Source: Cronobacter sakazakii (GTDB lineage: Bacteria > Pseudomonadota > Gammaproteobacteria > Enterobacterales > Enterobacteriaceae). From it: 64,000 bases of DNA. The notes below the pieces were generated by a model that was given only the letters and a program-made list of their open reading frames with translations, searched no databases and was not told the origin of the DNA. Every line of letters starts with the position of its first letter. Position 1 is the first letter of the stretch. Of this stretch, positions 44,094 through 53,767 are shown piece after piece. A program made the translations under genes and the position numbers. The stretch spans positions 1,736,001 to 1,800,000 of the forward strand of contig NZ_CP011047.1 in the NCBI RefSeq assembly GCF_000982825.1, read 5' to 3'.

Positions 44094-45083
44094 TTACGCT
44101 TCTTCAAGCGAGTAGGGCAGCGGTTCGATGTGCAACGTATGCGCACCGCTCTCTTCGCGAACGCGGAAGAGCGTACCGGCTTCCAGATCGTTATTCATCA
44201 CTACCTGCGCCAGCAGACGCCCGTCATCCAGCTGTACAGCGGCAAGCACGGTGCCGGTGCGACGCCAGTTCTCACCCATCTGCATTTCGATATCTTCGCC
44301 AGGCTGCGGCACACGGCTGCCGTGGCCTGCCAGATACCAGAGCGCGCGTTTATTCGCACCGCGGAATTTTGCCCGTGCCACCATCTCCTGGCCTGCATAA
44401 CAGCCTTTTTTGAAGCTGATGCCGCCCAGCGCCTGAATGTTGGTTGCCTGTGGAATAAACTGATTGCTGTTCGGCGCGTCGATCACCGGGAAACCGGCTT
44501 CGATATCAAGCGCCAGCCACTGCGCGCTGGCGTTGAGCTGCGCTTCGCCATGGAGTTTGTCACTCAGCTGGCTTGCGGTTTCAGCATCAGTAATCACCAT
44601 AAAACGCTCTGCCGGCAGGCCGAACCACAAAAGTGTGGTGGCACCGTCCACGACACGCGGATTCTGCTCATCCGGTAGCGTAGCGAAATGGTTCGCCAGC
44701 GCCGCACGCGCCTGGAAACCGGCTACACCCAGCAGCACGGCGTCGTCGTTCGGCGCGATGGTGACTTTTGAGAACACCGCATATTTTTTCATTTCCGCGA
44801 GCTGCGTGTCACGCACGCTGCGGCGTTCAATCCAGGCGAAACCGTCGCCATGACGGAACAGGCGCAGGTTGCTCCACATTTTGCCTTTGGCATCGCAGTG
44901 CGCCACCAGCAGATGCTGATTCTCGCCAAGCTCGGTAACGTCCGCCGTCACCTGGCCCTGCAAATATTTTTCGCTGTCCGGGCCCGTTATCGTCGCCAGC
45001 GCCCAGTCTTCCAGCGAAATGAGCGTCAGCGGCAGGCGCGCGCTGGCGGCTGGCTGACGGGGAGGAAATGGAGTAAATGCCAT
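44094..45083 (-). CDS. ygfZ: YgfZ, folate-binding Fe-S/tRNA modification protein
   Basis: A 329-residue folate-dependent protein structurally like GcvT, needed for normal activity of some Fe-S enzymes such as MiaB. The signature KGCYAGQEMVARAKFRG with its conserved cysteine is at about 226-242. Length agrees with E. coli (326). Divergent from sdhE-cptA. A GC-rich hairpin at 44037-44063 lies beyond its stop, without a T run. Confidence 0.95.
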   Translation of the reverse strand: MAFTPFPPRQPAASARLPLTLISLEDWALATITGPDSEKYLQGQVTADVTELGENQHLLVAHCDAKGKMWSNLRLFRHGDGFAWIERRSVRDTQLAEMKKYAVFSKVTIAPNDDAVLLGVAGFQARAALANHFATLPDEQNPRVVDGATTLLWFGLPAERFMVITDAETASQLSDKLHGEAQLNASAQWLALDIEAGFPVIDAPNSNQFIPQATNIQALGGISFKKGCYAGQEMVARAKFRGANKRALWYLAGHGSRVPQPGEDIEMQMGENWRRTGTVLAAVQLDDGRLLAQVVMNNDLEAGTLFRVREESGAHTLHIEPLPYSLEEA

Positions 45084-45360
45084 AAATAAAGTCCCAGTGT
45101 GCTATCGCAATAATGCTCCACATGAGTGGAGAGATAGCTTCATATTGTTAAAGAGCGGGCGAAGTTTGCAAGCCTTTTAGCATTCCCTTTTGTGCCGTTA
45201 ATGCATTCTTCGAGACGGCTCGAAAGAAAAAATGTCGATTGCATCAGAGACGTCATATTCAGGATAACGCCTCGCAAATACGCACATTCGGCTGAAGGAT
45301 GGATGAAAAACGGGTTACACTAGCAGCCGTCATCCAATGGTGGTTTAGCAGGTAAAAGAC

Positions 45361-45627
45361 ATGGATATTAATAATAAAGCCCGTATTCACTGGGCATGTC
45401 GCAGAGGTATGCGCGAGCTGGATATTTCCATCATGCCTTTCTTTGAATATGACTATGACTCCCTGAGCGACGAAGACAAACGCGTTTTTGTCCGCCTGCT
45501 GGAGTGTGACGATCCTGATTTATTCAACTGGCTGATGAATCACGGCAAGCCAGCTGATTCGGAGCTGGCGCGAATGGTGGAATTAATCCAGCAGCGGAAT
45601 CAGGCACGTGGTCCTGTGGCACTCTGA
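45361..45627 (+). CDS. sdhE: SdhE, FAD assembly factor for succinate dehydrogenase
   Basis: An 88-residue protein that helps covalent attachment of FAD to SdhA and FrdA. The conserved RGMRELD motif is at 15-21 and the family segment LLECDDPDLFNWLM at about 46-59. Its 3' end overlaps cptA by 20 bases. Confidence 0.96.
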   Translation: MDINNKARIHWACRRGMRELDISIMPFFEYDYDSLSDEDKRVFVRLLECDDPDLFNWLMNHGKPADSELARMVELIQQRNQARGPVAL

Positions 45628-46024
45628 TCTTCGCGTTTCATGGCGCTCGCAGTGGCTATCGCTGCTGCTGCACGGCGCCGTGGCCGTTATTATTTTGCTG
45701 CTCCCCTGGCCGCTGCGGTATCTGCCCGTGTGGATGCTGTTGCTGTCTCTGGTGGTGTTTGACTGCGTACGTAGCCAGCGGCGTATCAATGCGTTCCAGG
45801 GCGAGGTCAGCCTGACGGCTGATTATCACCTTCGCTGGCAGGGCGTTGACTGGCAGATTTGCGCCACGCCCTGGATGCTGCGCAGCGGAATGATGCTGCG
45901 GCTGGGTCATCCTAAAACGACACGCCGCCATCATGTCTGGCTGGCGGCGGATAGCATGACGGAAGCAGAGTGGCGCGATTTGCGTCGCCTTCTGTTGCAA
46001 CAGCCCGTAGGCGACAAACGCTAA
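45608..46024 (+). CDS. cptA: CptA (YgfX), inner-membrane protein
   Basis: A 138-residue protein with two N-terminal membrane helices (about 14-52) and a basic cytosolic domain ending in DSMTEAEWRDLRRLLLQQ. E. coli YgfX was described as the toxin-like partner of SdhE that perturbs FtsZ and MreB, but later work disputes a toxin-antitoxin relation. GTG start at 45608 lies inside sdhE, overlapping by 20 bases, so translation is coupled. Confidence 0.93.
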   Translation: MVLWHSDLRVSWRSQWLSLLLHGAVAVIILLLPWPLRYLPVWMLLLSLVVFDCVRSQRRINAFQGEVSLTADYHLRWQGVDWQICATPWMLRSGMMLRLGHPKTTRRHHVWLAADSMTEAEWRDLRRLLLQQPVGDKR

Positions 46025-46037
46025 TGAAGCCCTGAAA

Positions 46038-46559
46038 TCAGGAGAAGTGCGCCGCCATTTCGCCGAGGATTTGCTCGCACCAGCTTTCGATACGGGCGTC
46101 GCTCAGGTCATACTGGTTGGTTTCATCCAGCGCGAGGCCGACGAAAAGCTCACCATCGGCGATAACGGGTTTGGCGCTCGTGAACTCATAGCCTTCTGTA
46201 GGCCAGTAGCCGACAAACTTCACGCCCTTAGGGCTCAGTTTGTCATGTAGCATGCCGAGCGCGTCGAGGAACCATTCGCCATAGCCTAACTGATCGCCCA
46301 TGCCGTACAGCGCCACGATTTTTCCGTCGAGGTTTAGTGCGTCCAGCTGTTCCCAGATGGCTTCCCAGTCTTCCTGGAGTTCGCCGAAATCCCAGGTAGG
46401 AATGCCGAGGATCAGCACATCATACTGTTCCATGAGCGTCGGCGAGTCGTCTTTAAGGTTATGCAGCGTGACCAGTTCGGGACCAATAATATCGCGGATT
46501 TTCTCAGCCGCCATTTCGGTGTAACAGGTGCTGGAACCATAAAAAAGACCAATGTTCAT
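46038..46559 (-). CDS. fldB: Flavodoxin 2
   Basis: A 173-residue electron carrier. The FMN phosphate loop is GLFYGSSTCYTEMAA at 4-18, and LGIPTWDFGELQEDWE and ALYGMGDQLGYGEWF form the isoalloxazine-binding loops. In E. coli FldB is part of the SoxRS response. Converges with cptA and diverges from xerD. Confidence 0.96.
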   Translation of the reverse strand: MNIGLFYGSSTCYTEMAAEKIRDIIGPELVTLHNLKDDSPTLMEQYDVLILGIPTWDFGELQEDWEAIWEQLDALNLDGKIVALYGMGDQLGYGEWFLDALGMLHDKLSPKGVKFVGYWPTEGYEFTSAKPVIADGELFVGLALDETNQYDLSDARIESWCEQILGEMAAHFS

Positions 46560-46660
46560 AACGATAACGTCTCATTTCCTATTCTGCAGAAGCGTCAGTG
46601 TATCAGATCCCGCTTCCTGTCAGGCATAATGCAGCGACCGGGAGCGTAAGAGAGGTGGCA

Positions 46661-47557
46661 GTGGAACAGGATTTAGTCCGTATCGAACAATTTCTCGATG
46701 CGCTCTGGCTTGAGCGCAACCTGGCCGAGAACAGCCTGAGCGCGTACCGGCGGGATCTCAGCATGGTCGTGGAGTGGTTGCACCATCGCGGGTTATCCCT
46801 GGTAACGGCACAGAGCGGCGATCTCCAGACGCTGCTGGCAGAGCGCGTCGAAGGCGGTTATAAGGCGACCAGCACTGCGCGTATGCTCAGTGCAGTACGT
46901 CGGTTGTTTCAGCATCTCTACCGTGAAAAAATTCGCGACGACGATCCGAGCGCGTTGCTGGCGTCGCCTAAGCTGCCGCAGCGTCTGCCAAAAGATTTAA
47001 GCGAAGCGCAGGTGGAAAGACTCCTTCAGGCGCCGACGGTCGAAGAGCCGATTGAGCTGCGTGATAAAGCCATGCTGGAAGTGCTCTATGCCACCGGTTT
47101 GCGTGTCTCTGAACTGGTCGGGTTGACCATGAGCGATGTGAGCCTGCGCCAGGGCGTGGTACGCGTTATCGGTAAAGGCAACAAAGAGCGGCTGGTGCCG
47201 CTTGGCGAAGAGGCCGTTTACTGGCTTGAACAGTATCTCACGCACGGCCGCCCGTGGCTGCTTAACGGGCAATCGCTGGATATCCTCTTTCCAAGCAACC
47301 GCGCCCGGCAGATGACCCGTCAGACCTTCTGGCATCGCATCAAACATTATGCTCAACTGGCGGGCATTGATAGTGAAAAGCTTTCGCCGCACGTTCTACG
47401 CCATGCGTTCGCAACGCATCTGTTAAATCATGGCGCCGATTTGCGCGTGGTACAGATGCTTTTAGGCCATAGCGATCTTTCCACCACGCAGATCTATACG
47501 CACGTGGCGACGGAACGGTTGCGGCAACTTCATCAACAGCACCACCCCAGAGCGTGA
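46661..47557 (+). CDS. xerD: Site-specific tyrosine recombinase XerD
   Basis: A 298-residue recombinase that works with XerC at dif to resolve chromosome dimers. Catalytic residues are visible in order: Arg in LYATGLRVSEL, His-x-x-Arg in LSPHVLRHAFATH, His in LLGHSDLSTTQIY and the nucleophile Tyr at its end. The GTG at 46661 yields the E. coli length; upstream codons are open. First gene of xerD-dsbC-recJ-prfB-lysS with close spacing. Confidence 0.96.
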   Translation: MEQDLVRIEQFLDALWLERNLAENSLSAYRRDLSMVVEWLHHRGLSLVTAQSGDLQTLLAERVEGGYKATSTARMLSAVRRLFQHLYREKIRDDDPSALLASPKLPQRLPKDLSEAQVERLLQAPTVEEPIELRDKAMLEVLYATGLRVSELVGLTMSDVSLRQGVVRVIGKGNKERLVPLGEEAVYWLEQYLTHGRPWLLNGQSLDILFPSNRARQMTRQTFWHRIKHYAQLAGIDSEKLSPHVLRHAFATHLLNHGADLRVVQMLLGHSDLSTTQIYTHVATERLRQLHQQHHPRA

Positions 47558-47579
47558 GTGCCGAATTTAAGGACATGTT

Positions 47580-48299
47580 ATGAAAAAAACTATTGCGCTG
47601 CTCTCCGTTACGCTGGCGGCTTTTTCAGGATTTGCCCAGGCGGATGACGCGGCCATCAAACAGTCACTCACCAAACTGGGTGTGGCAAATGCCGAAATTC
47701 AGCCCTCTCCGCTGGCAGGCATGAAAACCGTACTGACCGAAAGCGGCGTTATCTATGTCACCGAAGACGGCAAACATATCATTCAGGGCCCGCTGTATGA
47801 CGTCAGCGGTGGCCAGCCGGTCAACGTGACCAATCAGATGCTGATGACCAAACTCAACGCGCTCGAAAAAGAGATGATTGTTTATAAAGCGCCGCAGGAA
47901 AAACATGTCATCACCGTCTTTACCGATATCACCTGTGGCTATTGCCATAAGCTGCACGAAGAGATGAAAGACTATAACGCGCTGGGCATCACCGTGCGCT
48001 ACCTGGCTTTCCCGCGTCAAGGGCCGCGCAGCGAAACAGCGAAAGATATGCAGGCTATCTGGTGCGCGAAAGATCGTAATAAAGCCTTCGATAACGCGAT
48101 GAGCGGAGGCAAAGTTGAAGCGGCAAGCTGCGACGTCGACACCGCGAAACATTATGAGCTCGGCGTGCAGTTTGGCGTCCAGGGCACACCGGCGATCGTG
48201 CTGAGCAACGGCGCGATGGTGCCGGGCTATCAGGGGCCAAAAGAGATGAAAGCGTTTCTTGATGAGCATCAGAAACAGCTTCAGGCGAGCGGAAAGTAA
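47580..48299 (+). CDS. dsbC: Thiol:disulfide isomerase DsbC
   Basis: A 239-residue periplasmic disulfide isomerase. Signal peptide at about 1-21, N-terminal dimerisation domain, and thioredoxin-like domain with the active site CGYC at 119-122, plus a second cysteine pair in AIWC ... ASCD. DsbD keeps it reduced. 22 bases after xerD and 3 bases before recJ. Confidence 0.97.
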   Translation: MKKTIALLSVTLAAFSGFAQADDAAIKQSLTKLGVANAEIQPSPLAGMKTVLTESGVIYVTEDGKHIIQGPLYDVSGGQPVNVTNQMLMTKLNALEKEMIVYKAPQEKHVITVFTDITCGYCHKLHEEMKDYNALGITVRYLAFPRQGPRSETAKDMQAIWCAKDRNKAFDNAMSGGKVEAASCDVDTAKHYELGVQFGVQGTPAIVLSNGAMVPGYQGPKEMKAFLDEHQKQLQASGK

Positions 48300-48302
48300 C
48301 GG

Positions 48303-50036
48303 GTGAGCAGACAGACACAACTTCGCAGGCGTTCTCCGGATGAGTCTATTACGCTGCCGGATACCCTGCCGCCGCTGCTGCGCAGGCTCTATGCCAGCCG
48401 CGGCGTGCGCGGCGCGCAGGAGCTTGAGCGCAGCGTAAAAGGCATGCTCCCCTGGCAGCAGCTCTGCGGCATCGATAAAGCCGTTGCGATGTTGCATGAC
48501 GCGCTGCGCGAAGGGCTGCGCATTATCGTTGTCGGCGATTTCGATGCGGACGGTGCTACCAGCACCGCGCTTAGTGTGCTGGCGCTTCGCGCGCTTGGCG
48601 GCAGCAACGTGGCGTATCTGGTGCCTAACCGGTTTGATGACGGTTATGGGCTGAGCCCGGAAGTGGTCGATCAGGCCCACGCGCGCGGCGCGCAGATGAT
48701 CCTGACCGTTGATAACGGCATTTCATCTCATGCGGGTGTCGCGCGCGCGCATGAACTGGGCATTCCGGTGCTGGTTACCGATCACCACTTACCCGGCGAT
48801 ACGCTTCCGGCGGCGGGCGCTATCATCAATCCGAACCTCGCGGAGTGTACCTTTCCTTCGAAATCACTCGCAGGCGTCGGCGTCGCGTTTTACCTGATGC
48901 TGGCGCTGCGCGCGCATTTGCGAACCGTCGGCTGGTTTACGGAAAAGGGTATTCCGGAGCCGAATCTCGCGGAGTTTCTTGATCTGGTGTCGCTTGGCAC
49001 TGTCGCAGACGTGGTGCCGCTGGATGCCAACAACCGCATTCTTATCTGGCAGGGGCTGAGCCGCATCCGGGCAGGTAAATGCCGCCCTGGCATTCGCGCG
49101 CTGCTGGAAATAGCCAATCGCGAGGCGCACCGACTGACCGCAAGCGATCTCGGTTTTGCGCTGGGCCCGCGTCTTAACGCGGCAGGCAGGCTGGATGATA
49201 TGTCTGTCGGCGTCGCGCTGCTTCTGTGCGACAACATCGGCGAAGCGCGCATGCTGGCAAACGAGCTGGACGCGCTGAACCAGACCCGCAAAGAGATTGA
49301 GCAGGGAATGCAGGCGGAGGCGTTAACGCTCTGCCAGCAGCTTGAGCGCAGCGGGGAAACGCTGCCGAGCGGAATTGCGATTTTCCATCCCGAATGGCAT
49401 CAGGGCGTGGTCGGCATTCTCGCCTCGCGTATCAAAGAGCGTTTTCACCGCCCGGTTATCGCGTTTGCGCCTGCGGGCGAGGGGATACTCAAAGGCTCGG
49501 GCCGTTCGGTGCAGGGGCTACATATGCGCGACGCGCTGGAGCGTCTCGACACGCTTTATCCCGGTATGATGCTTAAATTCGGCGGCCATGCGATGGCGGC
49601 AGGACTTTCGCTTGAAGAGGCGCGTTTCCCGGAGTTTCAGGCGCGTTTCGCACAGCTGGTTAACGACTGGTTAGATCCGGCGATGTTGCAGGGCGAAATA
49701 TGGTCTGACGGCGCGCTCGCGCCACAGGAGATGACGCTGGAAGTGGCTGAGATGCTGCGCGACGCGGGCCCGTGGGGGCAGATGTTTCCGGAGCCGCTGT
49801 TTGACGGGCGTTTTCGCATTCTGCAGCAGCGTCTGGTCGGCGAGCGTCATCTCAAGCTGATGCTGGAGCCGGTCGGCGGTGGGCCATTGCTTGACGGCAT
49901 CGCGTTTAACGTCGATACCACCTGCTGGCCCGACCCCGGCGTGCGTGAAGTCGAGCTTGCCTATAAGCTTGATGTGAATGAGTTTCGCGGCAACCGCAGC
50001 CTGCAATTAATTATTGACCATCTCTGGCCCGTTTAG
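48303..50036 (+). CDS. recJ: Single-stranded DNA exonuclease RecJ
   Basis: A 577-residue DHH-family 5'-3' exonuclease for ssDNA used in RecF-pathway recombination and mismatch repair. Metal motifs include VVGDFDADGATSTAL at about 76-90 and TDHHLPGD near 160, with the DHHA1 domain FGGHAMAAGLSLEE near 425. GTG start at 48303, 3 bases after dsbC. Length equals E. coli. Confidence 0.96.
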   Translation: MSRQTQLRRRSPDESITLPDTLPPLLRRLYASRGVRGAQELERSVKGMLPWQQLCGIDKAVAMLHDALREGLRIIVVGDFDADGATSTALSVLALRALGGSNVAYLVPNRFDDGYGLSPEVVDQAHARGAQMILTVDNGISSHAGVARAHELGIPVLVTDHHLPGDTLPAAGAIINPNLAECTFPSKSLAGVGVAFYLMLALRAHLRTVGWFTEKGIPEPNLAEFLDLVSLGTVADVVPLDANNRILIWQGLSRIRAGKCRPGIRALLEIANREAHRLTASDLGFALGPRLNAAGRLDDMSVGVALLLCDNIGEARMLANELDALNQTRKEIEQGMQAEALTLCQQLERSGETLPSGIAIFHPEWHQGVVGILASRIKERFHRPVIAFAPAGEGILKGSGRSVQGLHMRDALERLDTLYPGMMLKFGGHAMAAGLSLEEARFPEFQARFAQLVNDWLDPAMLQGEIWSDGALAPQEMTLEVAEMLRDAGPWGQMFPEPLFDGRFRILQQRLVGERHLKLMLEPVGGGPLLDGIAFNVDTTCWPDPGVREVELAYKLDVNEFRGNRSLQLIIDHLWPV

Positions 50037-50132
50037 CGCCAGGATAAACTATAAAAGGCGGCGTAAATCCGGTAAACTTTCCGTTTTACGACCGCATTTT
50101 GCCCATCTTCATCACTAAAAGATTCTACAGCC

Positions 50133-51231
50133 ATGTTTGAAATTAACCCGGTAAAGAACCGCATTCAGGACCTCACGGAGCGCTCAGACGTTCTTAGGGG
50201 GTATCTTTGACTACGATGCTAAGAAAGAGCGTCTTGAAGAAGTAAACGCCGAGCTGGAACAGCCGGACGTCTGGAACGAGCCCGAGCGCGCGCAGGCGCT
50301 GGGTAAAGAGCGTTCATCCCTTGAAGCTATCGTCGAGACGCTGGATCAAATGTCCCAGGGGCTCGATGACGTCGCGGGCCTGCTTGAGCTTGCCGTTGAA
50401 GCGGACGATGAAGAAACCTTCAATGAAGCGGTAGCCGAGCTGGATCAGCTTGAAGCCAAACTCGCGCAGCTCGAATTCCGCCGCATGTTCTCCGGCGAAT
50501 ATGACAGCGCCGACTGCTACCTGGATATTCAGGCTGGCTCCGGCGGCACCGAAGCGCAGGACTGGGCCAGCATGCTGCTGCGCATGTATCTGCGTTGGGC
50601 CGAAGCGCGCGGCTTTAAAACAGAAATCATTGAAGAGTCCGAAGGCGAAGTGGCTGGCCTTAAATCCGCCACCATTAAAATCTCCGGCGATTACGCATTC
50701 GGCTGGTTGCGCACGGAAACCGGCGTACATCGTCTGGTGCGTAAGAGCCCGTTTGACTCCGGCGGTCGTCGCCACACCTCCTTCAGCTCCGCGTTTGTCT
50801 ACCCGGAAGTGGAAGACGATATCGATATCGAAATCAACCCGGCGGATCTGCGTATCGACGTGTACCGCGCGTCAGGCGCGGGTGGTCAGCACGTTAACCG
50901 TACGGAATCCGCGGTGCGTATTACCCACATTCCGACCGGTACGGTCACACAGTGTCAGAACGACCGTTCGCAGCACAAAAACAAAGACCAGGCCATGAAG
51001 CAGATGAAGGCGAAGCTGTACGAGCTGGAAATGCAGAAGAAAAATGCTGAGAAGCAGGCGCTGGAAGATAACAAGTCCGACATCGGCTGGGGCAGCCAGA
51101 TCCGCTCCTACGTGCTGGACGATTCCCGTATCAAAGATCTGCGCACCGGCGTTGAAACCCGCAACACACAGGCGGTGCTGGACGGCGATCTGGATAAATT
51201 CATCGAAGCAAGTCTGAAAGCAGGGTTATGA
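50133..51231 (+). CDS. prfB: Peptide chain release factor 2, made by programmed +1 frameshift
   Basis: The gene is read as 25 codons from the ATG at 50133 to CTT at 50205-50207, then shifts +1 past the in-frame TGA at 50208-50210 and continues from GAC at 50209. This gives 365 residues, as in E. coli. RF2 reads UGA and UAA stops; the SPF anticodon-like motif (VRKSPFDSGG) and catalytic GGQ (SGAGGQHVNR) are intact. Position 246 is Ala (YRASGAGGQ), as in most bacteria and unlike the Thr of E. coli K-12, which lowers activity. Nine bases before lysS. Confidence 0.97.
50195..50211 (+). promoter_or_regulatory. prfB programmed frameshift site
   Basis: The slip sequence CTT-TGA-C with an internal Shine-Dalgarno-like AGGGGG a few bases upstream. 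Low RF2 lets ribosomes pause at UGA and slip +1, so RF2 controls its own synthesis. Same arrangement as in E. coli. Confidence 0.96.
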
Positions 51232-51240
51232 GGAACCAAC

Positions 51241-52758
51241 ATGTCTGAACAACAAGCACAAGGCGCAGAAGCGGCGGTCGATCTTAATAACGAACTGAAA
51301 ACGCGCCGCGAGAAGCTGGCTGCGCTTCGCGAACATGGCGTCGCGTTTCCGAACGATTTTCGTCGCGACCATACCTCAGACCAACTGCACGCTGACTTCG
51401 ATGGTAAAGAAAACGAAGAGCTGGAAGCGCTGAACATTGAGGTCTGCGTGGCAGGCCGTATGATGACCCGTCGTATTATGGGTAAAGCGTCCTTCGTTAC
51501 GCTGCAGGATGTTGGCGGCCGTATTCAGCTGTATGTCGCGCGCGACGATCTGCCGGAAGGCGTTTACAACGAGCAGTTCAAAAAATGGGATCTCGGCGAT
51601 ATCCTGGGTGCCCGCGGTAAGCTGTTTAAAACCAAAACCGGCGAGCTTTCCATTCACTGCACCGAGCTGCGTCTGCTGACTAAAGCGCTGCGCCCGCTGC
51701 CGGATAAATTCCACGGTCTGCAGGATCAGGAAGCGCGCTACCGCCAGCGTTACCTCGATCTCATCGCGAACGATGAATCCCGCAAAACCTTTAAAGTGCG
51801 CTCGCAGATCCTGGCGGGTATCCGTCAGTTCATGGTTGGCCGCGGCTTTATGGAAGTGGAAACCCCGATGATGCAGGTGATCCCGGGTGGCGCGTCCGCG
51901 CGTCCGTTCGTGACGCACCACAACGCGCTGGATCTCGACATGTATCTGCGTATCGCGCCGGAGCTGTACCTCAAGCGTCTGGTCGTGGGCGGTTTCGAGC
52001 GCGTGTTTGAGATCAACCGTAACTTCCGTAACGAAGGCATCTCTGTGCGCCATAACCCTGAGTTCACTATGATGGAACTCTATATGGCGTATGCGGATTA
52101 CAAAGATCTGATCGAGCTGACCGAATCCCTGTTCCGTACTCTGGCGCAGGATGTGCTCGGCACCACGCAGGTGCCTTACGGCGAAGAGACGTTTGATTTC
52201 GGCAAGCCGTTTGAAAAACTGACCATGCGCGAAGCCATCAAGAAATACCGCCCGGAAACCGATTTAGCGGATCTGGATGATTTCGAGAAGGCCAAAGGCA
52301 TTGCGCAGGCAGTCGGCATTAAAGTTGAGAAAAGCTGGGGTCTCGGCCGCGTTGTGACCGAAATCTTCGAGGAAGTGGCCGAAGCGCACCTGATTCAGCC
52401 GACCTTCATCACCGAATACCCGGCAGAAGTCTCTCCGCTGGCGCGTCGTAATGATGAAAACCCGGAAATCACTGACCGCTTTGAATTCTTCATCGGCGGC
52501 CGCGAAATCGGCAACGGCTTTAGCGAGCTGAACGACGCGGAAGACCAGGCGCAACGCTTCCAGGATCAGGTTGCCGCAAAAGACGCGGGCGATGACGAAG
52601 CGATGTTCTACGACGAAGACTACGTCACCGCGCTGGAGCACGGCTTGCCGCCGACGGCGGGTCTCGGCATCGGGATCGACCGTATGGTGATGCTGTTTAC
52701 CAACAGCCACACTATCCGTGACGTTATCCTGTTCCCGGCGATGCGTCCGGTGAAATAA
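51241..52758 (+). CDS. lysS: Lysyl-tRNA synthetase, class II
   Basis: A 505-residue cytosolic enzyme that charges tRNA-Lys. N-terminal OB-fold anticodon-binding domain (about 65-150), then class II motifs: motif 2 FEINRNFRNEGISVRHNPEF and motif 3 GLGIGIDRMVMLF. Starts 9 bases after prfB with GAGGAACCAAC in front; prfB-lysS is also an E. coli operon. Confidence 0.97.
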   Translation: MSEQQAQGAEAAVDLNNELKTRREKLAALREHGVAFPNDFRRDHTSDQLHADFDGKENEELEALNIEVCVAGRMMTRRIMGKASFVTLQDVGGRIQLYVARDDLPEGVYNEQFKKWDLGDILGARGKLFKTKTGELSIHCTELRLLTKALRPLPDKFHGLQDQEARYRQRYLDLIANDESRKTFKVRSQILAGIRQFMVGRGFMEVETPMMQVIPGGASARPFVTHHNALDLDMYLRIAPELYLKRLVVGGFERVFEINRNFRNEGISVRHNPEFTMMELYMAYADYKDLIELTESLFRTLAQDVLGTTQVPYGEETFDFGKPFEKLTMREAIKKYRPETDLADLDDFEKAKGIAQAVGIKVEKSWGLGRVVTEIFEEVAEAHLIQPTFITEYPAEVSPLARRNDENPEITDRFEFFIGGREIGNGFSELNDAEDQAQRFQDQVAAKDAGDDEAMFYDEDYVTALEHGLPPTAGLGIGIDRMVMLFTNSHTIRDVILFPAMRPVK

Positions 52759-52777
52759 GCCATCCGGCTTTATCGTG

Positions 52778-52816
52778 AAAGCCGCGCGCTCCTTCGGGAC
52801 GCGCGGCTTTTCTTTT
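52778..52816 (+). terminator. lysS terminator
   Basis: AAAGCCGCGCG and CGCGCGGCTTT, an 11-bp perfect stem with an 11-base loop, followed by TCTTTT, 20 bases after lysS. Confidence 0.9.
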
Positions 52817-52899
52817 AGGGTTACGGGTTTGGGTCATCCGGGCGTAGCTGCTAAGATAACCGCCGTTATTTCAAGGTGTCACTGAATTAAGGAGCCGTT

Positions 52900-53658
52900 T
52901 TGAACACGGACTGGCTGGCCGCCCGCACAATTCTGAAAACGCTGTGTTTACTGTTTTGCCTGTTTCTGACTGCCTGTTCCAGCAACAAAGCGGGCGTCTC
53001 AGATGCGACAAAAGGCGGCTATAGCGGCTCTGTCTATACGGTCAAACGAGGCGACACTCTCTATCGCATTTCCCGCATTACCGGATCCAGCGTCAGCGAA
53101 CTGGCGCGACTGAACGGTCTCTCTGCGCCTTACACGATTGAGGTTGGGCAGCGGCTGCGCGTGAGCAGTTCCTCTGGTTCAGCCTCTTCCCGTAAAACCG
53201 CCTCCCGCCAGACAACGGCCGCACGCAAAACCGCCTCGTTACCGAAAGTGGACGCGCCACCGCCGGGTCAACGCTGCTGGCGCTGGCCGACCAGCGGTAA
53301 AGTGGTGATGGGATATTCAACCGCTGATGGCGGCAATAAAGGCATCGATATCGCCGGCCGCCGCGGCCAGCCGATTTACGCCTCGGCAGCGGGCAGGGTG
53401 GTCTATGTCGGCAATCAGCTGCGCGGTTACGGGAATCTCATCATGATTAAACATAATGAAGAGTACATCACCGCCTACGCGCACAACGACACGATGCTGG
53501 TGAACAATGGCCAGCAGGTGAAAGCGGGGCAGAAAATCGCGACGATGGGCAGCACCGGCTCCGATTCCGTCGGCCTGCATTTCCAGTTGCGCTATCGTGC
53601 GACGGCCATCGACCCACTGCGCTACCTGCCGCCGCAGGGCAAATCGCCTTCCTGTTAA
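52900..53658 (+). CDS. actS: ActS (YgeR), LysM/LytM lipoprotein, amidase activator
   Basis: A 252-residue lipoprotein with a lipobox at LTAC (Cys26), a LysM domain (YTVKRGDTLYRISRITG, about 46-90), a Ser/Thr/Lys-rich linker and a C-terminal LytM (M23) domain. The LytM zinc site is degenerate: the first ligand His is Asn in GGNKGIDIA, although YAHND and LHFQLRY remain. This fits the E. coli protein, which activates peptidoglycan amidases (mainly AmiC) and is not itself an endopeptidase. TTG start at 52900 with GGAG six bases before it. Confidence 0.92.
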   Translation: MNTDWLAARTILKTLCLLFCLFLTACSSNKAGVSDATKGGYSGSVYTVKRGDTLYRISRITGSSVSELARLNGLSAPYTIEVGQRLRVSSSSGSASSRKTASRQTTAARKTASLPKVDAPPPGQRCWRWPTSGKVVMGYSTADGGNKGIDIAGRRGQPIYASAAGRVVYVGNQLRGYGNLIMIKHNEEYITAYAHNDTMLVNNGQQVKAGQKIATMGSTGSDSVGLHFQLRYRATAIDPLRYLPPQGKSPSC

Positions 53659-53722
53659 CGGTATACCGCCCGCCTGCGCGCGGGCGGTTGCTTATAAATC
53701 CGTCAGTTAACGTGCCGGGGGC

Positions 53723-53750
53723 TTGTCAGCCATGGGTGAAGGCCTATAAT
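53723..53750 (+). promoter_or_regulatory. Promoter of glyU
   Basis: TTGTCA and TATAAT separated by 16 bases, ending 17 bases before the mature tRNA end. Close to the sigma70 consensus, as usual for tRNA genes. Confidence 0.8.
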
Positions 53751-53767
53751 GCTTATCGCACCTCATC

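Noticed and set aside
45361..46024. sdhE-cptA as a toxin-antitoxin pair
   Set aside because: The overlap fits the reported pairing, but SdhE is a flavinylation factor and the toxin-antitoxin interpretation has been disputed, so I annotate them by their better supported roles.
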